Shown here piece after piece: positions 25,176 through 33,827 of a DNA stretch of 64,000 nt. The stretch lies in NCBI RefSeq assembly GCF_017303275.1, contig NZ_JAFKOJ010000006.1, forward strand, positions 300,460-364,459. The letters are read 5' to 3'. The first letter of the stretch is position 1. Each line of letters opens with the position of its first letter. Origin of the DNA: Bacillus sp. NTK034 (GTDB lineage: Bacteria > Bacillota > Bacilli > Bacillales > Cytobacillaceae). The position numbers and the translations under genes were made by a program. Below the pieces are notes generated by a model that ran no database searches, was not told where the DNA came from, and saw only the letters and a program-made list of their open reading frames with translations.

Positions 25176-26906
25176 ATGGCGAAAGTTTTAGCATTTCTTA
25201 AGCCTTACCGGATAGCGGTGGCAATAGCATTATGCTTAATGCTGACTGAGCTTGCTGTTGAGCTTATTCAGCCATTATTAATGGCAAAGATCATAGATCA
25301 AGGCATCCTTCAGAATAATCTTCAGGAGGTCGTGAAGTGGGGAGGGCTTATGCTGGCTGCTTCTTTTGCCGCTTTTGCAGCTGGAGTCATTAATTCCTTT
25401 TATGCTGCCCACGTCAGCCAAAGCTTTGGTTTTGATGTAAGGAAAAGCTTATATGACAAAGTGCAGTCCTTCTCTTTTGCCAACTTTAATCTTTTCCCGA
25501 CATCTTCATTAATTACCCGAATGACTAATGATATTACGCAGCTGCAAAATACCGTCTTTATGAGTCTGCGAATCATGATGAGAGCTCCTTTATTAATAAT
25601 TGGCGGCCTTATAATGGCTTTTGTGGTAGATGTGAAGCTTGCTCTTATCTTGTCAGCTGTGGCCCCATTCCTTTTTCTATTTCTGTTCTGGGTAATGGGA
25701 AAAGGCGGCGCGCTCTTTAAAGCTGTCCAGGAAAAGCTGGACTCTGTGAACAGCGTCATGCAGGAAAATCTGACTGGGATTCGGCTAATTAAAGCGTTTG
25801 TCCGCAGACATCATGAAGTAAAACGATTTACGCGCACGAATGAGGATCTTAGAGATGGAACGGTTAAAGCATTGCGTCTGATGGAAGTGACCATGCCTGT
25901 TTTGCTTTTAATCATGAATCTGAGTATTCTTGGCGTGCTTTGGTTTGGCAGTATACAGGTAAATGAAGGGGATGTAAAGGTAGGAGAGATTGTTGCCATT
26001 GTTAACTATGCAACCAGAATAACGGCCGCTTTTTCCATTTTCTCCTGGATTATCATGGCATTCTCAAGGGCGCGGGCCTCTGCAAATCGTGTTGCAGAGG
26101 TACTGGAGACTGATGTGGATTTGACAGACAGCTCAGAATCCAAGAATGTCCTAACAGTAAATCAGGGAAAAATTCATTTTGAAAATGTATCTTTTATATA
26201 CCCAGGTACTTCAGAGAAGGTGCTGGACTGCATCAGCTTTACTATAAATCCCGGGGAAACAGTAGCGATATTAGGTGCAACAGGCTCAGGGAAAACCTCT
26301 TTATTCCAGCTCATCCCCCGGCTTTATGATGTGACCGGAGGAAAGGTTGAAATTGACGGGCATGATGTCCGGGAAATGAAAATGGAGAATCTTCGCAGGA
26401 AAATTGGCTTTGTGCCTCAGGAAGCCCTGCTTTTTACAGGAAGTGTGAAAGAGAACATTAAATGGGGCAAGGAAGATGCCGTGATGATGGAAATAACTGA
26501 AGCAGCTGTCAATGCGCAAATACATGAAACGATTATGAAGCTGCCTCAAGGTTATGAAACAAAAGTAGGACAAAAGGGTGTTAATTTATCGGGCGGGCAA
26601 AAACAGCGTCTATCCATTGCCCGGGCGCTGGTAAGAATGCCGAAAATCCTTCTGCTTGATGACAGCACAAGTGCACTGGATATGAAAATAGAGGCAAAAC
26701 TTTTGAGTTCTTTAAAAAAATATACTTGTACAACACTGATTATCACACAGAAAATCAGTACAGCAATGGAAGCAGACAGAACCTTATTGCTTGAAGATGG
26801 AAGGCTTCTGGCTGAGGGTGACCACGATACTCTTCTTCAAACATCGGGATTGTATAAGCGGATTTTTCAATCTCAATCTGGAGAGGAGAACAGAAATTAT
26901 GCTTAA
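25176..26906 (+). CDS. heterodimeric ABC exporter, half with degenerate ATP site
   Basis: Protein of 576 residues: six membrane helices (type I exporter fold, residues about 10-300) and a C-terminal ABC ATPase. Walker A GATGSGKTS and signature [10 protein letters not shown] are intact, but the residue after Walker B is Asp (LLLDDSTSALD) where Glu is expected, and the switch histidine is replaced by Gln (IITQKIST). These are the usual marks of the non-hydrolysing site in heterodimers such as BmrCD, YfiBC or TM287/288. The partner gene starts eight bases before the stop of this one. Exports an unknown lipophilic or drug-like substrate. Confidence 0.9.
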   Translation: MAKVLAFLKPYRIAVAIALCLMLTELAVELIQPLLMAKIIDQGILQNNLQEVVKWGGLMLAASFAAFAAGVINSFYAAHVSQSFGFDVRKSLYDKVQSFSFANFNLFPTSSLITRMTNDITQLQNTVFMSLRIMMRAPLLIIGGLIMAFVVDVKLALILSAVAPFLFLFLFWVMGKGGALFKAVQEKLDSVNSVMQENLTGIRLIKAFVRRHHEVKRFTRTNEDLRDGTVKALRLMEVTMPVLLLIMNLSILGVLWFGSIQVNEGDVKVGEIVAIVNYATRITAAFSIFSWIIMAFSRARASANRVAEVLETDVDLTDSSESKNVLTVNQGKIHFENVSFIYPGTSEKVLDCISFTINPGETVAILGATGSGKTSLFQLIPRLYDVTGGKVEIDGHDVREMKMENLRRKIGFVPQEALLFTGSVKENIKWGKEDAVMMEITEAAVNAQIHETIMKLPQGYETKVGQKGVNLSGGQKQRLSIARALVRMPKILLLDDSTSALDMKIEAKLLSSLKKYTCTTLIITQKISTAMEADRTLLLEDGRLLAEGDHDTLLQTSGLYKRIFQSQSGEENRNYA

Positions 26907-28728
26907 ACAGCTCAAAGAACCTTTCCAATATAAAAAGATTCCTCTCGACTTAAATGTTGAATTTACTAAAGGGAAAAAGCCGAAATCTGAGAACATTAAC
27001 TCCACATTAAAAAGAGTCTGGACATACTTAGCCTACAATCAAGGATTGTTATCTCTTGTTCTATTAATGGTGGTTATCAGCTCAGCAATGGGGCTGCTTG
27101 GTCCATATTTAGTCGGGATGGCGATCGACGAGTATATTGTCACAAAAAACAGCAATGGATTTATAGCCTTACTGATCTGGCTAGGGGTCATTTATGTGCT
27201 GAATTCGCTTGCACTTTGGTTTCAGAATTATTGGATGATCGGCATCGCACAGGAAACTGTATTTACAATGAGAACGAAGCTTTTCAAACATTTGCATAAG
27301 CTCCCCATTCCGTTCTTTGACAAGCGGCAGCAGGGGGAACTGATGAGCAGGGTAACAAACGATATTGAAAATGTCAGCTCGACTCTGAACAGTTCAGTGA
27401 TCCAGGTCTTTTCCAGCCTGCTGACTTTAATTGGCACTGTTTCAGTTATGCTTTGGCTCAGCCCTTTGCTGACGCTCATTACACTGATCATTGTGCCGCT
27501 GATGTTTTTTGGAATGAAATGGATTACAGCTCGGACAGGAAGGTTATTCAAAGAGCAGCAAAAGAATCTTGGAGAGCTGAACGGTTTTATTGAAGAGACC
27601 ATATCAGGACAGAGGATCATCAAGACCTTTTCACAGGAAAAGAAAGTTATGGCCGAGTTCAGGGAAAAAGGAGAAAAACTTAGGGGGGCAGGGTTCTGGG
27701 CTCAGACATATTCCGGATTTATCCCGAAGCTCATGAATGTTCTAAACAACTTGAGCTTTGCCATTATTGCGGGGGTTGGAGGCATTTTTGCCCTGAATGG
27801 AATGATTTCAATCGGTGTCATTGTCATATTCACGGAGTATTCCCGACAATTTACACGCCCGCTTAATGACCTTGCAAACCAATTTAACACACTTTTATCA
27901 GCGATTGCAGGAGCAGAGCGGGTATTTGACATTATGGATGAAGATGAAGAATTCAGGAATGAGGAGCAGCTAAAAGAACTTACCGAAGTGAAAGGTGAGG
28001 TTGAATTCCATAAAGTATCTTTTTCATATGAAGAAGATGGAAATACGGTCAGGGATGTAAGCCTTCATGTAAAAGCAGGACAGACTGCTGCTTTAGTTGG
28101 CCCAACAGGTGCAGGAAAGACAACAATGATCAATTTGCTCTCCCGATTTTATGAACGGGAGTCAGGCCGTATTTTAATTGACGGCGAAGATATAGCTAAT
28201 GTGAAAAAAGAAAGCCTGAGGAAGCATATGGGATTTGTCCTGCAGGATTCATTTCTATTCCGCGGCACTGTGCGTGAAAATATCCGCTACGGCAGGCTGG
28301 AAGCCTCAGATGAAGAAGTGGTGGAAGCGGCTGAGCTTGCCAATGCCCATTCTTTTATCATGAAACTTCCCCAACAGTATGACACACTGCTGAGTCAGGA
28401 TGGAAATGGCATTAGTCAGGGGCAGAAGCAGCTTCTTTCCATTGCACGTGCATTTCTTGCCAACCCGTGCATTTTAATTCTGGATGAAGCGACAAGCAGC
28501 ATTGATACGGTGACAGAGCTTAAAATTCAGGATGCCCTTCAGGAACTGATGAAAGGCAGGACCAGTTTTGTCATTGCCCACCGTTTGAATACGATTCAGA
28601 AAGCGGATAAAATTTTTGTTCTTGAAGAGGGCAGGATTATTGAGGAAGGTACACATGAATCTCTGCTTGAACAGGAAGGCTTTTATTATCGGCTTCATGG
28701 TAAAGCGTCTGTGGGTGCGAATGCATGA
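26899..28728 (+). CDS. heterodimeric ABC exporter, second half
   Basis: Protein of 609 residues: a 50-residue cytoplasmic N-terminal extension, six membrane helices and an ABC ATPase with Walker A GPTGAGKTT, canonical catalytic glutamate in LILDEATSSID and histidine in VIAHRLNT. Its signature is altered (ISQGQKQLLS rather than LSGGQ), which complements the degenerate residues of the partner; together one ATP site is normal and one is not. The ATG at 26899 follows GAGAGGAGAACAG and overlaps the first half by eight bases. Extra upstream frame to 26791 is inside the partner gene. Confidence 0.9.
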   Translation: MLKQLKEPFQYKKIPLDLNVEFTKGKKPKSENINSTLKRVWTYLAYNQGLLSLVLLMVVISSAMGLLGPYLVGMAIDEYIVTKNSNGFIALLIWLGVIYVLNSLALWFQNYWMIGIAQETVFTMRTKLFKHLHKLPIPFFDKRQQGELMSRVTNDIENVSSTLNSSVIQVFSSLLTLIGTVSVMLWLSPLLTLITLIIVPLMFFGMKWITARTGRLFKEQQKNLGELNGFIEETISGQRIIKTFSQEKKVMAEFREKGEKLRGAGFWAQTYSGFIPKLMNVLNNLSFAIIAGVGGIFALNGMISIGVIVIFTEYSRQFTRPLNDLANQFNTLLSAIAGAERVFDIMDEDEEFRNEEQLKELTEVKGEVEFHKVSFSYEEDGNTVRDVSLHVKAGQTAALVGPTGAGKTTMINLLSRFYERESGRILIDGEDIANVKKESLRKHMGFVLQDSFLFRGTVRENIRYGRLEASDEEVVEAAELANAHSFIMKLPQQYDTLLSQDGNGISQGQKQLLSIARAFLANPCILILDEATSSIDTVTELKIQDALQELMKGRTSFVIAHRLNTIQKADKIFVLEEGRIIEEGTHESLLEQEGFYYRLHGKASVGANA

Positions 28729-28788
28729 TATGGCAGTTGGATACAAAAAAGATTTTTGCCCTTTAGCGAAACATTGAATTTTACAAAC

Positions 28789-28825
28789 AAAAGGCGGACT
28801 TGACTAAATCAAATCCGCCTTTTTG
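28789..28825. terminator. bidirectional terminator between the ABC exporter and the vWA gene
   Basis: Stem AAAGGCGGA..TTGA / TCAA..TCCGCCTTT with A-run and T-run at opposite ends. It serves both convergent transcripts. Confidence 0.85.
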
Positions 28826-28830
28826 CTTAC

Positions 28831-29499
28831 CTATAAAATGATATTCTTTTCTTGTGCTTCTTTTAGCCAGTCCGGGAATTCATTCAGCAAGAGGTCATAT
28901 AGTTCGTTATCAGAAATGGTCTCGACATCTTTAATGTGGAAAAAGTTTGCGTTATCGATATAGCGGCCATCCATTTCATCCAGCTTTTCCAGTACTTCAA
29001 AGTTAGAATCGCCTATCCCGACAAACTGCCAAAATAATGGTTTATCGGATGAAGCAACAACGGGTTTTTTGATCGTTCTTTTACAGCCTCCATCATTAAT
29101 GAAAACAATGAAGGCAGGGTCTTTACTTATATCTTCTGAGGTATATTTCTGAATAACATCCTCCATTACGGGCGGTTCATCATTTCTTCCGAATTTGTGA
29201 ATCAGATCATTATTTAAGATATATTGATCCACATATCCTTCAAAGTCATGTTCTGTTACAGGCTTCAACCTGGAAAATTCATTATCATAGACCCAAATAT
29301 CAAGTGCGCCGTCATCATCAAATTGGCTGGCAACTGCTAAGATTCTCTCCACAACCCTTTGGACAGTCCCGTTTTTATATAACTTGCGCATGGAGCCTGA
29401 AATGTCCAGCACAAGTCCTACTCTGGCAGTAACATTTGTCAGTTCCTTTTTCTCCAGTACAATTCCCGCTGATTTTTTTAATAAACTAATAGAGCTCAT
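28831..29499 (-). CDS. von Willebrand factor A domain protein (TerF/TerY-like)
   Basis: Protein of 222 residues made almost entirely of a vWA domain. The metal-ion-dependent adhesion site is visible as DISGSM (Asp32, Ser34, Ser36), with the later acidic residue in FINDGG. It resembles the vWA proteins of tellurite/chemical-stress (ter) clusters, but no ter gene (TerD, TerC) is near. No signal peptide, so cytoplasmic. The ATG follows AAAGGGGGATTCACAG. It stands alone between two convergent/codirectional neighbours; its role is unknown. Confidence 0.82.
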   Translation of the reverse strand: MSSISLLKKSAGIVLEKKELTNVTARVGLVLDISGSMRKLYKNGTVQRVVERILAVASQFDDDGALDIWVYDNEFSRLKPVTEHDFEGYVDQYILNNDLIHKFGRNDEPPVMEDVIQKYTSEDISKDPAFIVFINDGGCKRTIKKPVVASSDKPLFWQFVGIGDSNFEVLEKLDEMDGRYIDNANFFHIKDVETISDNELYDLLLNEFPDWLKEAQEKNIIL

Positions 29500-29570
29500 T
29501 CTGTGAATCCCCCTTTAATTATCTATCCAAAAATTTACCATATCGGGAGACTATTAGCATTAATAAAGCT

Positions 29571-30632
29571 TTAATTTGAAAATTTCATGGCAAAGTCGAT
29601 AAGCATTTTTTCATATAAATGGATGGAATGCGGCAGGACATATTCATGATCACCATGCCAGTTCATGCCGGTTGGACCAAACTCGACAGCTGGTATCCCG
29701 TAATTGGCAAAGAACACAGTATCAGCAGAACCATGCTGTCCAAAGAAAACAGCTTTATCTTCTGTATGTTTTTCAACAATAGGTTCAAGCATCAGGATGA
29801 AAGGATTGTCTCTGTCTGTCACAAGCGGCTTTGAGAACATATTCATGATAATTTCCCCATCTGTGATATTTTCGATTTGTTTGATAATCTCTTCATGATC
29901 CTGTTCAGGCAAGTATCGGATATCATACGACATTATACATTTTTCAGGCACCTTATTATAAACATCTCCTCCGGTAATTTTTGCCAGATTAATCGAAGGC
30001 TGTGGAAAGAATTCAGATGCTTCTTTTGCAAAGGGCAATTTTAATAGTTTTTGATGTACTTCAAAAGCCTTTTCAATGGCATTGACTCCTTCCCATGGAC
30101 GGCTGCCGTGTGCCGGATCTCCGTCTATCTGGATGTCCAGCCGGATTACTCCTTTTGCTTCCAGCGCAATTCCGAGCTGCGTCGGTTCAGAACAAATGAC
30201 AAAATCCCCGCGATACCCCTGTTCTGCTAAATAACCGGAGCAATTAAAACCGCCAATTTCTTCATCTGATACAATTTGAAGCTGTATTTTTACACCAATT
30301 GGCTTATTGCGTAGTTCTTTCACTGCACACATCATGGCAGCCACCCCGGCTTTCATATCTGCTGCCCCGCGTCCATATATCTTATCGCGGAGTTCTACAG
30401 GAATGAACTGTTCATCCTTTCCCGAGACAACATCCACATGTCCATTAAAAATAACGGTCTGATCACCGCTTCCAATTTCACATACTGCCATTTTATAGCC
30501 ATTATTTTCGATTATTCTAGAAGGAAGGTCCTGGCCCGACAGCCATTGATGGCAATATTCGATAGCCTGGTTTGCTCCTTCCTTAGAAGAGCTTTTAATA
30601 GAAATGAGATCTTTCAGTAAGCTTTCAAGCAT
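29571..30632 (-). CDS. M20 family metallopeptidase (ArgE/DapE-like deacylase)
   Basis: Protein of 353 residues with M20 metal-binding motifs: FNGHVDVV (His, Asp near residue 64), GRGAADMKAG (bridging Asp near 91), SDEEIGG (catalytic Glu pair near 126) and FGQHGSADT / EFGPTG near the end. It likely hydrolyses an N-acyl amino acid or a small peptide; ArgE, DapE and related enzymes share these motifs, and the exact substrate is not clear. The ATG follows AAAGGAGGACCTTTGACAC. No arginine or lysine synthesis genes are adjacent. Confidence 0.87.
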   Translation of the reverse strand: MLESLLKDLISIKSSSKEGANQAIEYCHQWLSGQDLPSRIIENNGYKMAVCEIGSGDQTVIFNGHVDVVSGKDEQFIPVELRDKIYGRGAADMKAGVAAMMCAVKELRNKPIGVKIQLQIVSDEEIGGFNCSGYLAEQGYRGDFVICSEPTQLGIALEAKGVIRLDIQIDGDPAHGSRPWEGVNAIEKAFEVHQKLLKLPFAKEASEFFPQPSINLAKITGGDVYNKVPEKCIMSYDIRYLPEQDHEEIIKQIENITDGEIIMNMFSKPLVTDRDNPFILMLEPIVEKHTEDKAVFFGQHGSADTVFFANYGIPAVEFGPTGMNWHGDHEYVLPHSIHLYEKMLIDFAMKFSN

Positions 30633-30941
30633 GTGTCAAAGGTCCTCCTTTAATGCAGCAATGATTTTACACAGTACTAATCCTATTCCCGCTTTGGCAG
30701 GATGAAAACAGCCTGATCAATGATAGCCCAATATTTGTGAAGAATTAGTGAAGTATATTGCGAAAAGGGAAGGTAAGGAGTATATTAAAAGTGAGGAAAG
30801 TTAGTGAAGTACTTCACAAATAACTTCACTTCAGCAATCTTTCTTCTCAAGAGCTGGCCGGCTTATTAAGTCCCCTGATAGGGAAAAATTTTTAAGAGAT
30901 TATGTGAAATTATTCACAATAATAACATGGAGATGATTATT
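30633..30941 (+). promoter_or_regulatory. doxX upstream region with several GTGAA half-sites
   Basis: About 300 bases without a gene. It holds two palindromes, AGTGAAGTACTTCACA (30803-30818) and TGTGAAATTATTCACA (30903-30918), plus single half-sites near 30736, 30748 and 30825. The second palindrome fits both the FNR/CRP form TGTGA-N6-TCACA and the Rex form TTGTGAA..TTCACAA, and ends 24 bases before the doxX ATG, so a repressor there would block transcription or translation. Redox control is inferred. Confidence 0.5.
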
Positions 30942-31445
30942 ATGAAATGGTGGAAAACTCCTAAGGCAGCAGTCGTGTGGACGATTTTAAGGGTTTGGCT
31001 TGGTATACAATGGCTGGAAGCAGGATGGCATAAGGTAGCAGACGGATTTAATGCAGGAGGGTTCATGCAGGGGGCAATAGCCCAAGCCGCTGGCGACCAT
31101 CCGGCCGTGCAGGGGTGGTATGCGGGCTTCCTGGAAAATGTAGCATTGCCAAACGCAGATTTATTCAGCACTTTAGTTGCATGGGGTGAAGTTCTTGTTG
31201 GAATTGGACTAATACTCGGAGCAGCAACCATTCCGGCATTAATAGCAGGCGCATTCATGAATCTAAACTTCTTATTAGCAGGAACAACAAGCACTAACCC
31301 AATACTATATACAGCAGCAATCATCCTTCTATTTACAGGTGCAGGTGCTTACTACTGGGGAGTTGACAAAGTCGCCATCCCATATATTAAGACAATGATG
31401 AAAGGCGGACACGGAATAGGCAAAAAAGAAGCACACAATCACTGA
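30942..31445 (+). CDS. DoxX family membrane protein
   Basis: Protein of 167 residues with four membrane segments, a typical DoxX/DoxD-like layout (VWTILRVWLGIQWLEAGWHKVADG at the N-terminus, including RVWLGIQW..GWHK). Relatives include subunits of thiosulfate:quinone oxidoreductase and several proteins tied to redox stress; the function in bacilli is not settled. ATG 30942 is chosen because GGAGATG lies six bases upstream; an in-frame ATG at 30927 would include that site. Single gene with its own terminator, and preceded by redox-type operator sequences. Confidence 0.84.
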   Translation: MKWWKTPKAAVVWTILRVWLGIQWLEAGWHKVADGFNAGGFMQGAIAQAAGDHPAVQGWYAGFLENVALPNADLFSTLVAWGEVLVGIGLILGAATIPALIAGAFMNLNFLLAGTTSTNPILYTAAIILLFTGAGAYYWGVDKVAIPYIKTMMKGGHGIGKKEAHNH

Positions 31446-31451
31446 ATTGAA

Positions 31452-31486
31452 AGAAGCAGGGGCTGAATGTCCCTGCTCCTTTTTTG
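31452..31486 (+). terminator. terminator of doxX
   Basis: Stem AGCAGGGG / CCCTGCT with a seven-base loop and CCTTTTTTG after it. Confidence 0.85.
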
Positions 31487-31499
31487 TGTAAATTGCACC

Positions 31500-31688
31500 T
31501 TAGCGTTTTTGACTGTTCTTAACCCGCTGATTGGCTGCATTGGAACGTGCCATTGCCTCGAGATCTTCTTGATCGGCAAGCTCGCGGTTGAACTCTACGT
31601 CGATGCCGTCAGATTTCATATTCTTTGGTACTTGTGGAAGTGATGCTTTGTTTTTATCACGAGTTTTATGTCCATGTGCACGGCCCAT
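31500..31688 (-). CDS. yfhD: YfhD family protein
   Basis: Small hydrophilic protein of 62 residues that begins GRAHGHKTRDKNKASLPQVP and contains DVEFNRELADQEDLEAMARS, the pattern of the Bacillus YfhD family (about 63 residues). Role unknown; it is conserved with yfhE, yfhF and recX in this order in spore-forming bacilli. The ATG follows GAAAGGGGTTATTTACA. It opens the long region of conserved order with B. subtilis. Confidence 0.88.
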   Translation of the reverse strand: MGRAHGHKTRDKNKASLPQVPKNMKSDGIDVEFNRELADQEDLEAMARSNAANQRVKNSQKR

Positions 31689-31710
31689 TGTAAATAACCC
31701 CTTTCAGCAA

Positions 31711-31748
31711 TAAAGGTGCGGAAACCTGAATGTTTCCGTACCTTTATC
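31711..31748 (-). terminator. hairpin between yfhE and yfhD
   Basis: On the minus strand the stem GGTACGGAAAC / GTTTCCGCACC has one mismatch and is followed by TTTATTG. It likely ends yfhE transcription. Confidence 0.7.
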
Positions 31749-31781
31749 ATGTGCCATTAATAGGGCTGGTATGGGTGGAAA

Positions 31782-31907
31782 TTAATGTTTTGACTGTCTG
31801 CCTGTAAATCCGCCTGCTTTGTCAGCTCTTTTGAATTCTCTTGAATAAGTTACTTCCTGCATGCTTGATAAAGTGCTTTTGGATTTGTCTTTCTTTTTTT
31901 TATCCAC
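31782..31907 (-). CDS. yfhE: YfhE family protein
   Basis: Very short protein of 41 residues starting with GTG at 31907, seven bases after AAAGGATG, and ending with TAA at 31782-31784. It begins VDKKKKDKSKSTLSSMQEV and contains TYSREFKRADKAGGFTGRQ, with the MQEV..EFKRADKAGGF pattern that I associate with the YfhE family. It sits exactly where yfhE lies in B. subtilis, between yfhD and yfhF on the same strand. It is shorter than most automatic size limits. Function unknown. Confidence 0.8.
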   Translation of the reverse strand: MDKKKKDKSKSTLSSMQEVTYSREFKRADKAGGFTGRQSKH

Positions 31908-31980
31908 TTCGCAACATCCTTTCAGAATAAGGTTCACACTTCCCTTATTTTTCCCTTATTTGAAAAAAATGATACAAATT

Positions 31981-32886
31981 TCATTGATAAATATCGTCAA
32001 GAGCTGCCTTTAAATCTGGATATAAAAAATCAAAACCTAATGACTGCAATTTTTCAGGAAGCACTTTTTGCCCCTCTAATACCAGTGTACTCATCTCCCC
32101 AAGAGCTATCTTTAAAGCAAAACCCGGAGCAGGCATCCAGTGAGGGCGATTAAGGACTTTTCCAAGTATTTGTCCAAATTCCTTCATTGTCACAGGATAT
32201 GGTGATGTAAAATTTAGGGGACCTTGAAGCTGTCCTTGATCAATGCAAAAAAGGATTCCGTTTACGGCATCATCTAAATGAATCCATGAAACCCATTGGC
32301 TGCCTGTTCCGACAGTCCCACCGGCAAATAATTTATAAGGAAAGGCCATTCGCGGAAGAGCTCCATCGTTTTTTTCAAGAATGATTCCAAACCTGCAGAA
32401 AACTGTCCTGACTTCAAATTCTTCTGCTTTGGATGCCTCTTCCTCCCAGCGTCGTACTGTTTCAGCCAAAAAATCAGTACCGCTTTTCCTGGAAGCTTCG
32501 GTGAAGGTTTCAGTCTGGGAAGTGCCATAGTAACCGACAGCACTGGCATTGATTAGTGTATACGGCTTTTCTTCCAGGCGGCTAATAATACGGAGAACTT
32601 CCTTCGTGGCTGTAATGCGGCTGTTTAATATCCGTTTTTTGCGTTCTTCTGTCCATCTTCCGCTGTTAATGGACTCACCTGCCAGGTTAATAAACACGTC
32701 AATGCCTTCCAGAGCATCCTCCGGTGAATCATCATCGTTCAGCCATTGTACATAATTCAAATTTTTAGAATGCTGCTTATCAGATATATTTCTCGTTAGA
32801 ATAAATATTTCATGTTTTTTCTCCAGGAATTTTTTCACCAATGCGTTTCCAACAAACCCAGTTCCGCCTGTGATGGCTATTCTCAT
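31981..32886 (-). CDS. yfhF: TIGR01777 family epimerase/NAD-dependent protein YfhF
   Basis: Protein of 301 residues, near the 303 of B. subtilis YfhF. It is an extended SDR of the TIGR01777 group: N-terminal ITGGTGFVGNALVKKF (residues 4-19), NLAGESINSGRW (about 76-87), SAVGYYG (about 117-123) and WIHLDDAV (about 203-210). The active YxxxK pair is not obvious, as usual for the group, and the substrate is unknown. ATG 32886 is chosen since AAAGGGGA lies seven bases before it. It is divergent from recX. Confidence 0.9.
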   Translation of the reverse strand: MRIAITGGTGFVGNALVKKFLEKKHEIFILTRNISDKQHSKNLNYVQWLNDDDSPEDALEGIDVFINLAGESINSGRWTEERKKRILNSRITATKEVLRIISRLEEKPYTLINASAVGYYGTSQTETFTEASRKSGTDFLAETVRRWEEEASKAEEFEVRTVFCRFGIILEKNDGALPRMAFPYKLFAGGTVGTGSQWVSWIHLDDAVNGILFCIDQGQLQGPLNFTSPYPVTMKEFGQILGKVLNRPHWMPAPGFALKIALGEMSTLVLEGQKVLPEKLQSLGFDFLYPDLKAALDDIYQ

Positions 32887-32991
32887 GGGAGATTCCCCTT
32901 TCAAGTGGCAAATACTTTGTTACAATTTACGACGTTTTCTTTCAAATTCCTTTTTTGGATATGTTACATTTAAGAAAAGAGGTGGAGAAAA

Positions 32992-33798
32992 ATGCCGATC
33001 ATTACGAAAATCACATTTCAGAAAAAAAACACAGACCGCTACAATATATATATGGATTATGGGAAAGGTGAAGAATATGCATTTAGTGTGGATGAAGATG
33101 TGTTAATAAAACATCAGCTCAAAAAAGGAATGGAGCTGGATGAATTTTCACTAAATGAAATTGGCTTCCAGGATGATATCCGAAAATCATATAATATGGC
33201 TATTCATTATTTATCCAGAAGGATGCGCTCAGAAACCGAAGTCCGCAAACATTTAGCAGAAAAAGAAGTTGAAGAACCGGTTATTCAGGAAGTTGTCCAC
33301 AAATTGTACGACTACAAATTTTTAAATGATGAAGAATATGCACTAGCATTTGTGCGTACACAAATGAACACATCTGATAAAGGGAAAGGATTAATCCGCA
33401 CTGAACTAAAAGAGAAAGGGATTTCCCCTGAATTAATCGAAGAAGCGCTGAAGGAGTATCCATGGGAAGCTGAATTAAGTACAGCAAAAAGGCTGTGTGA
33501 AAAGCATTCACAGAAATATGCCCGTGATTCATCAAAGATCCTCAAACAAAAACTGGAACAGATGTTAATGCGCAAAGGTTTTAATTTTGACATCATTCAA
33601 GAAGCAGTATCTGAAACGGAGATTGAAAAAGAAGAGGATGAAGAATTGGCAGCCCTAAAGTACCAGGCGGAAAAAGCCAAGAGGAAATATGAGAACCTTC
33701 CCGAATTCGAATACAGGCAAAAAATGAAACAAGCCTTATTCAGAAAGGGCTTTTCTTTCAATTTAATTGAGCAATATTTAAGTGATGGAGAAGAATAA
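32992..33798 (+). CDS. recX: recombination regulator RecX
   Basis: Protein of 268 residues (B. subtilis RecX: 264). Three-helix RecX repeats are visible, for example AIHYLSRRMRSETEVRKHLAEKEV near residues 66-87 (seen as YLSRRMRSETEVRKHL) and YDYKFLNDEEYALAFVRT after it, with further repeats KLEQMLMRKGFNFDIIQEA and KQALFRKGFSFNLIEQYL. RecX binds RecA filaments and controls recombination. ATG after GAGGTGGAGAAAA. It is a single gene here, not linked to recA. Confidence 0.92.
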   Translation: MPIITKITFQKKNTDRYNIYMDYGKGEEYAFSVDEDVLIKHQLKKGMELDEFSLNEIGFQDDIRKSYNMAIHYLSRRMRSETEVRKHLAEKEVEEPVIQEVVHKLYDYKFLNDEEYALAFVRTQMNTSDKGKGLIRTELKEKGISPELIEEALKEYPWEAELSTAKRLCEKHSQKYARDSSKILKQKLEQMLMRKGFNFDIIQEAVSETEIEKEEDEELAALKYQAEKAKRKYENLPEFEYRQKMKQALFRKGFSFNLIEQYLSDGEE

Positions 33799-33827
33799 CA
33801 CATGGAAACCCATGTGTTATTTTTTAG
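33797..33827. terminator. bidirectional terminator between recX and the SDR gene
   Basis: Stem TAACACATGG / CCATGTGTTA with a short loop followed by TTTTTT; AT-rich on both sides. Confidence 0.85.
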
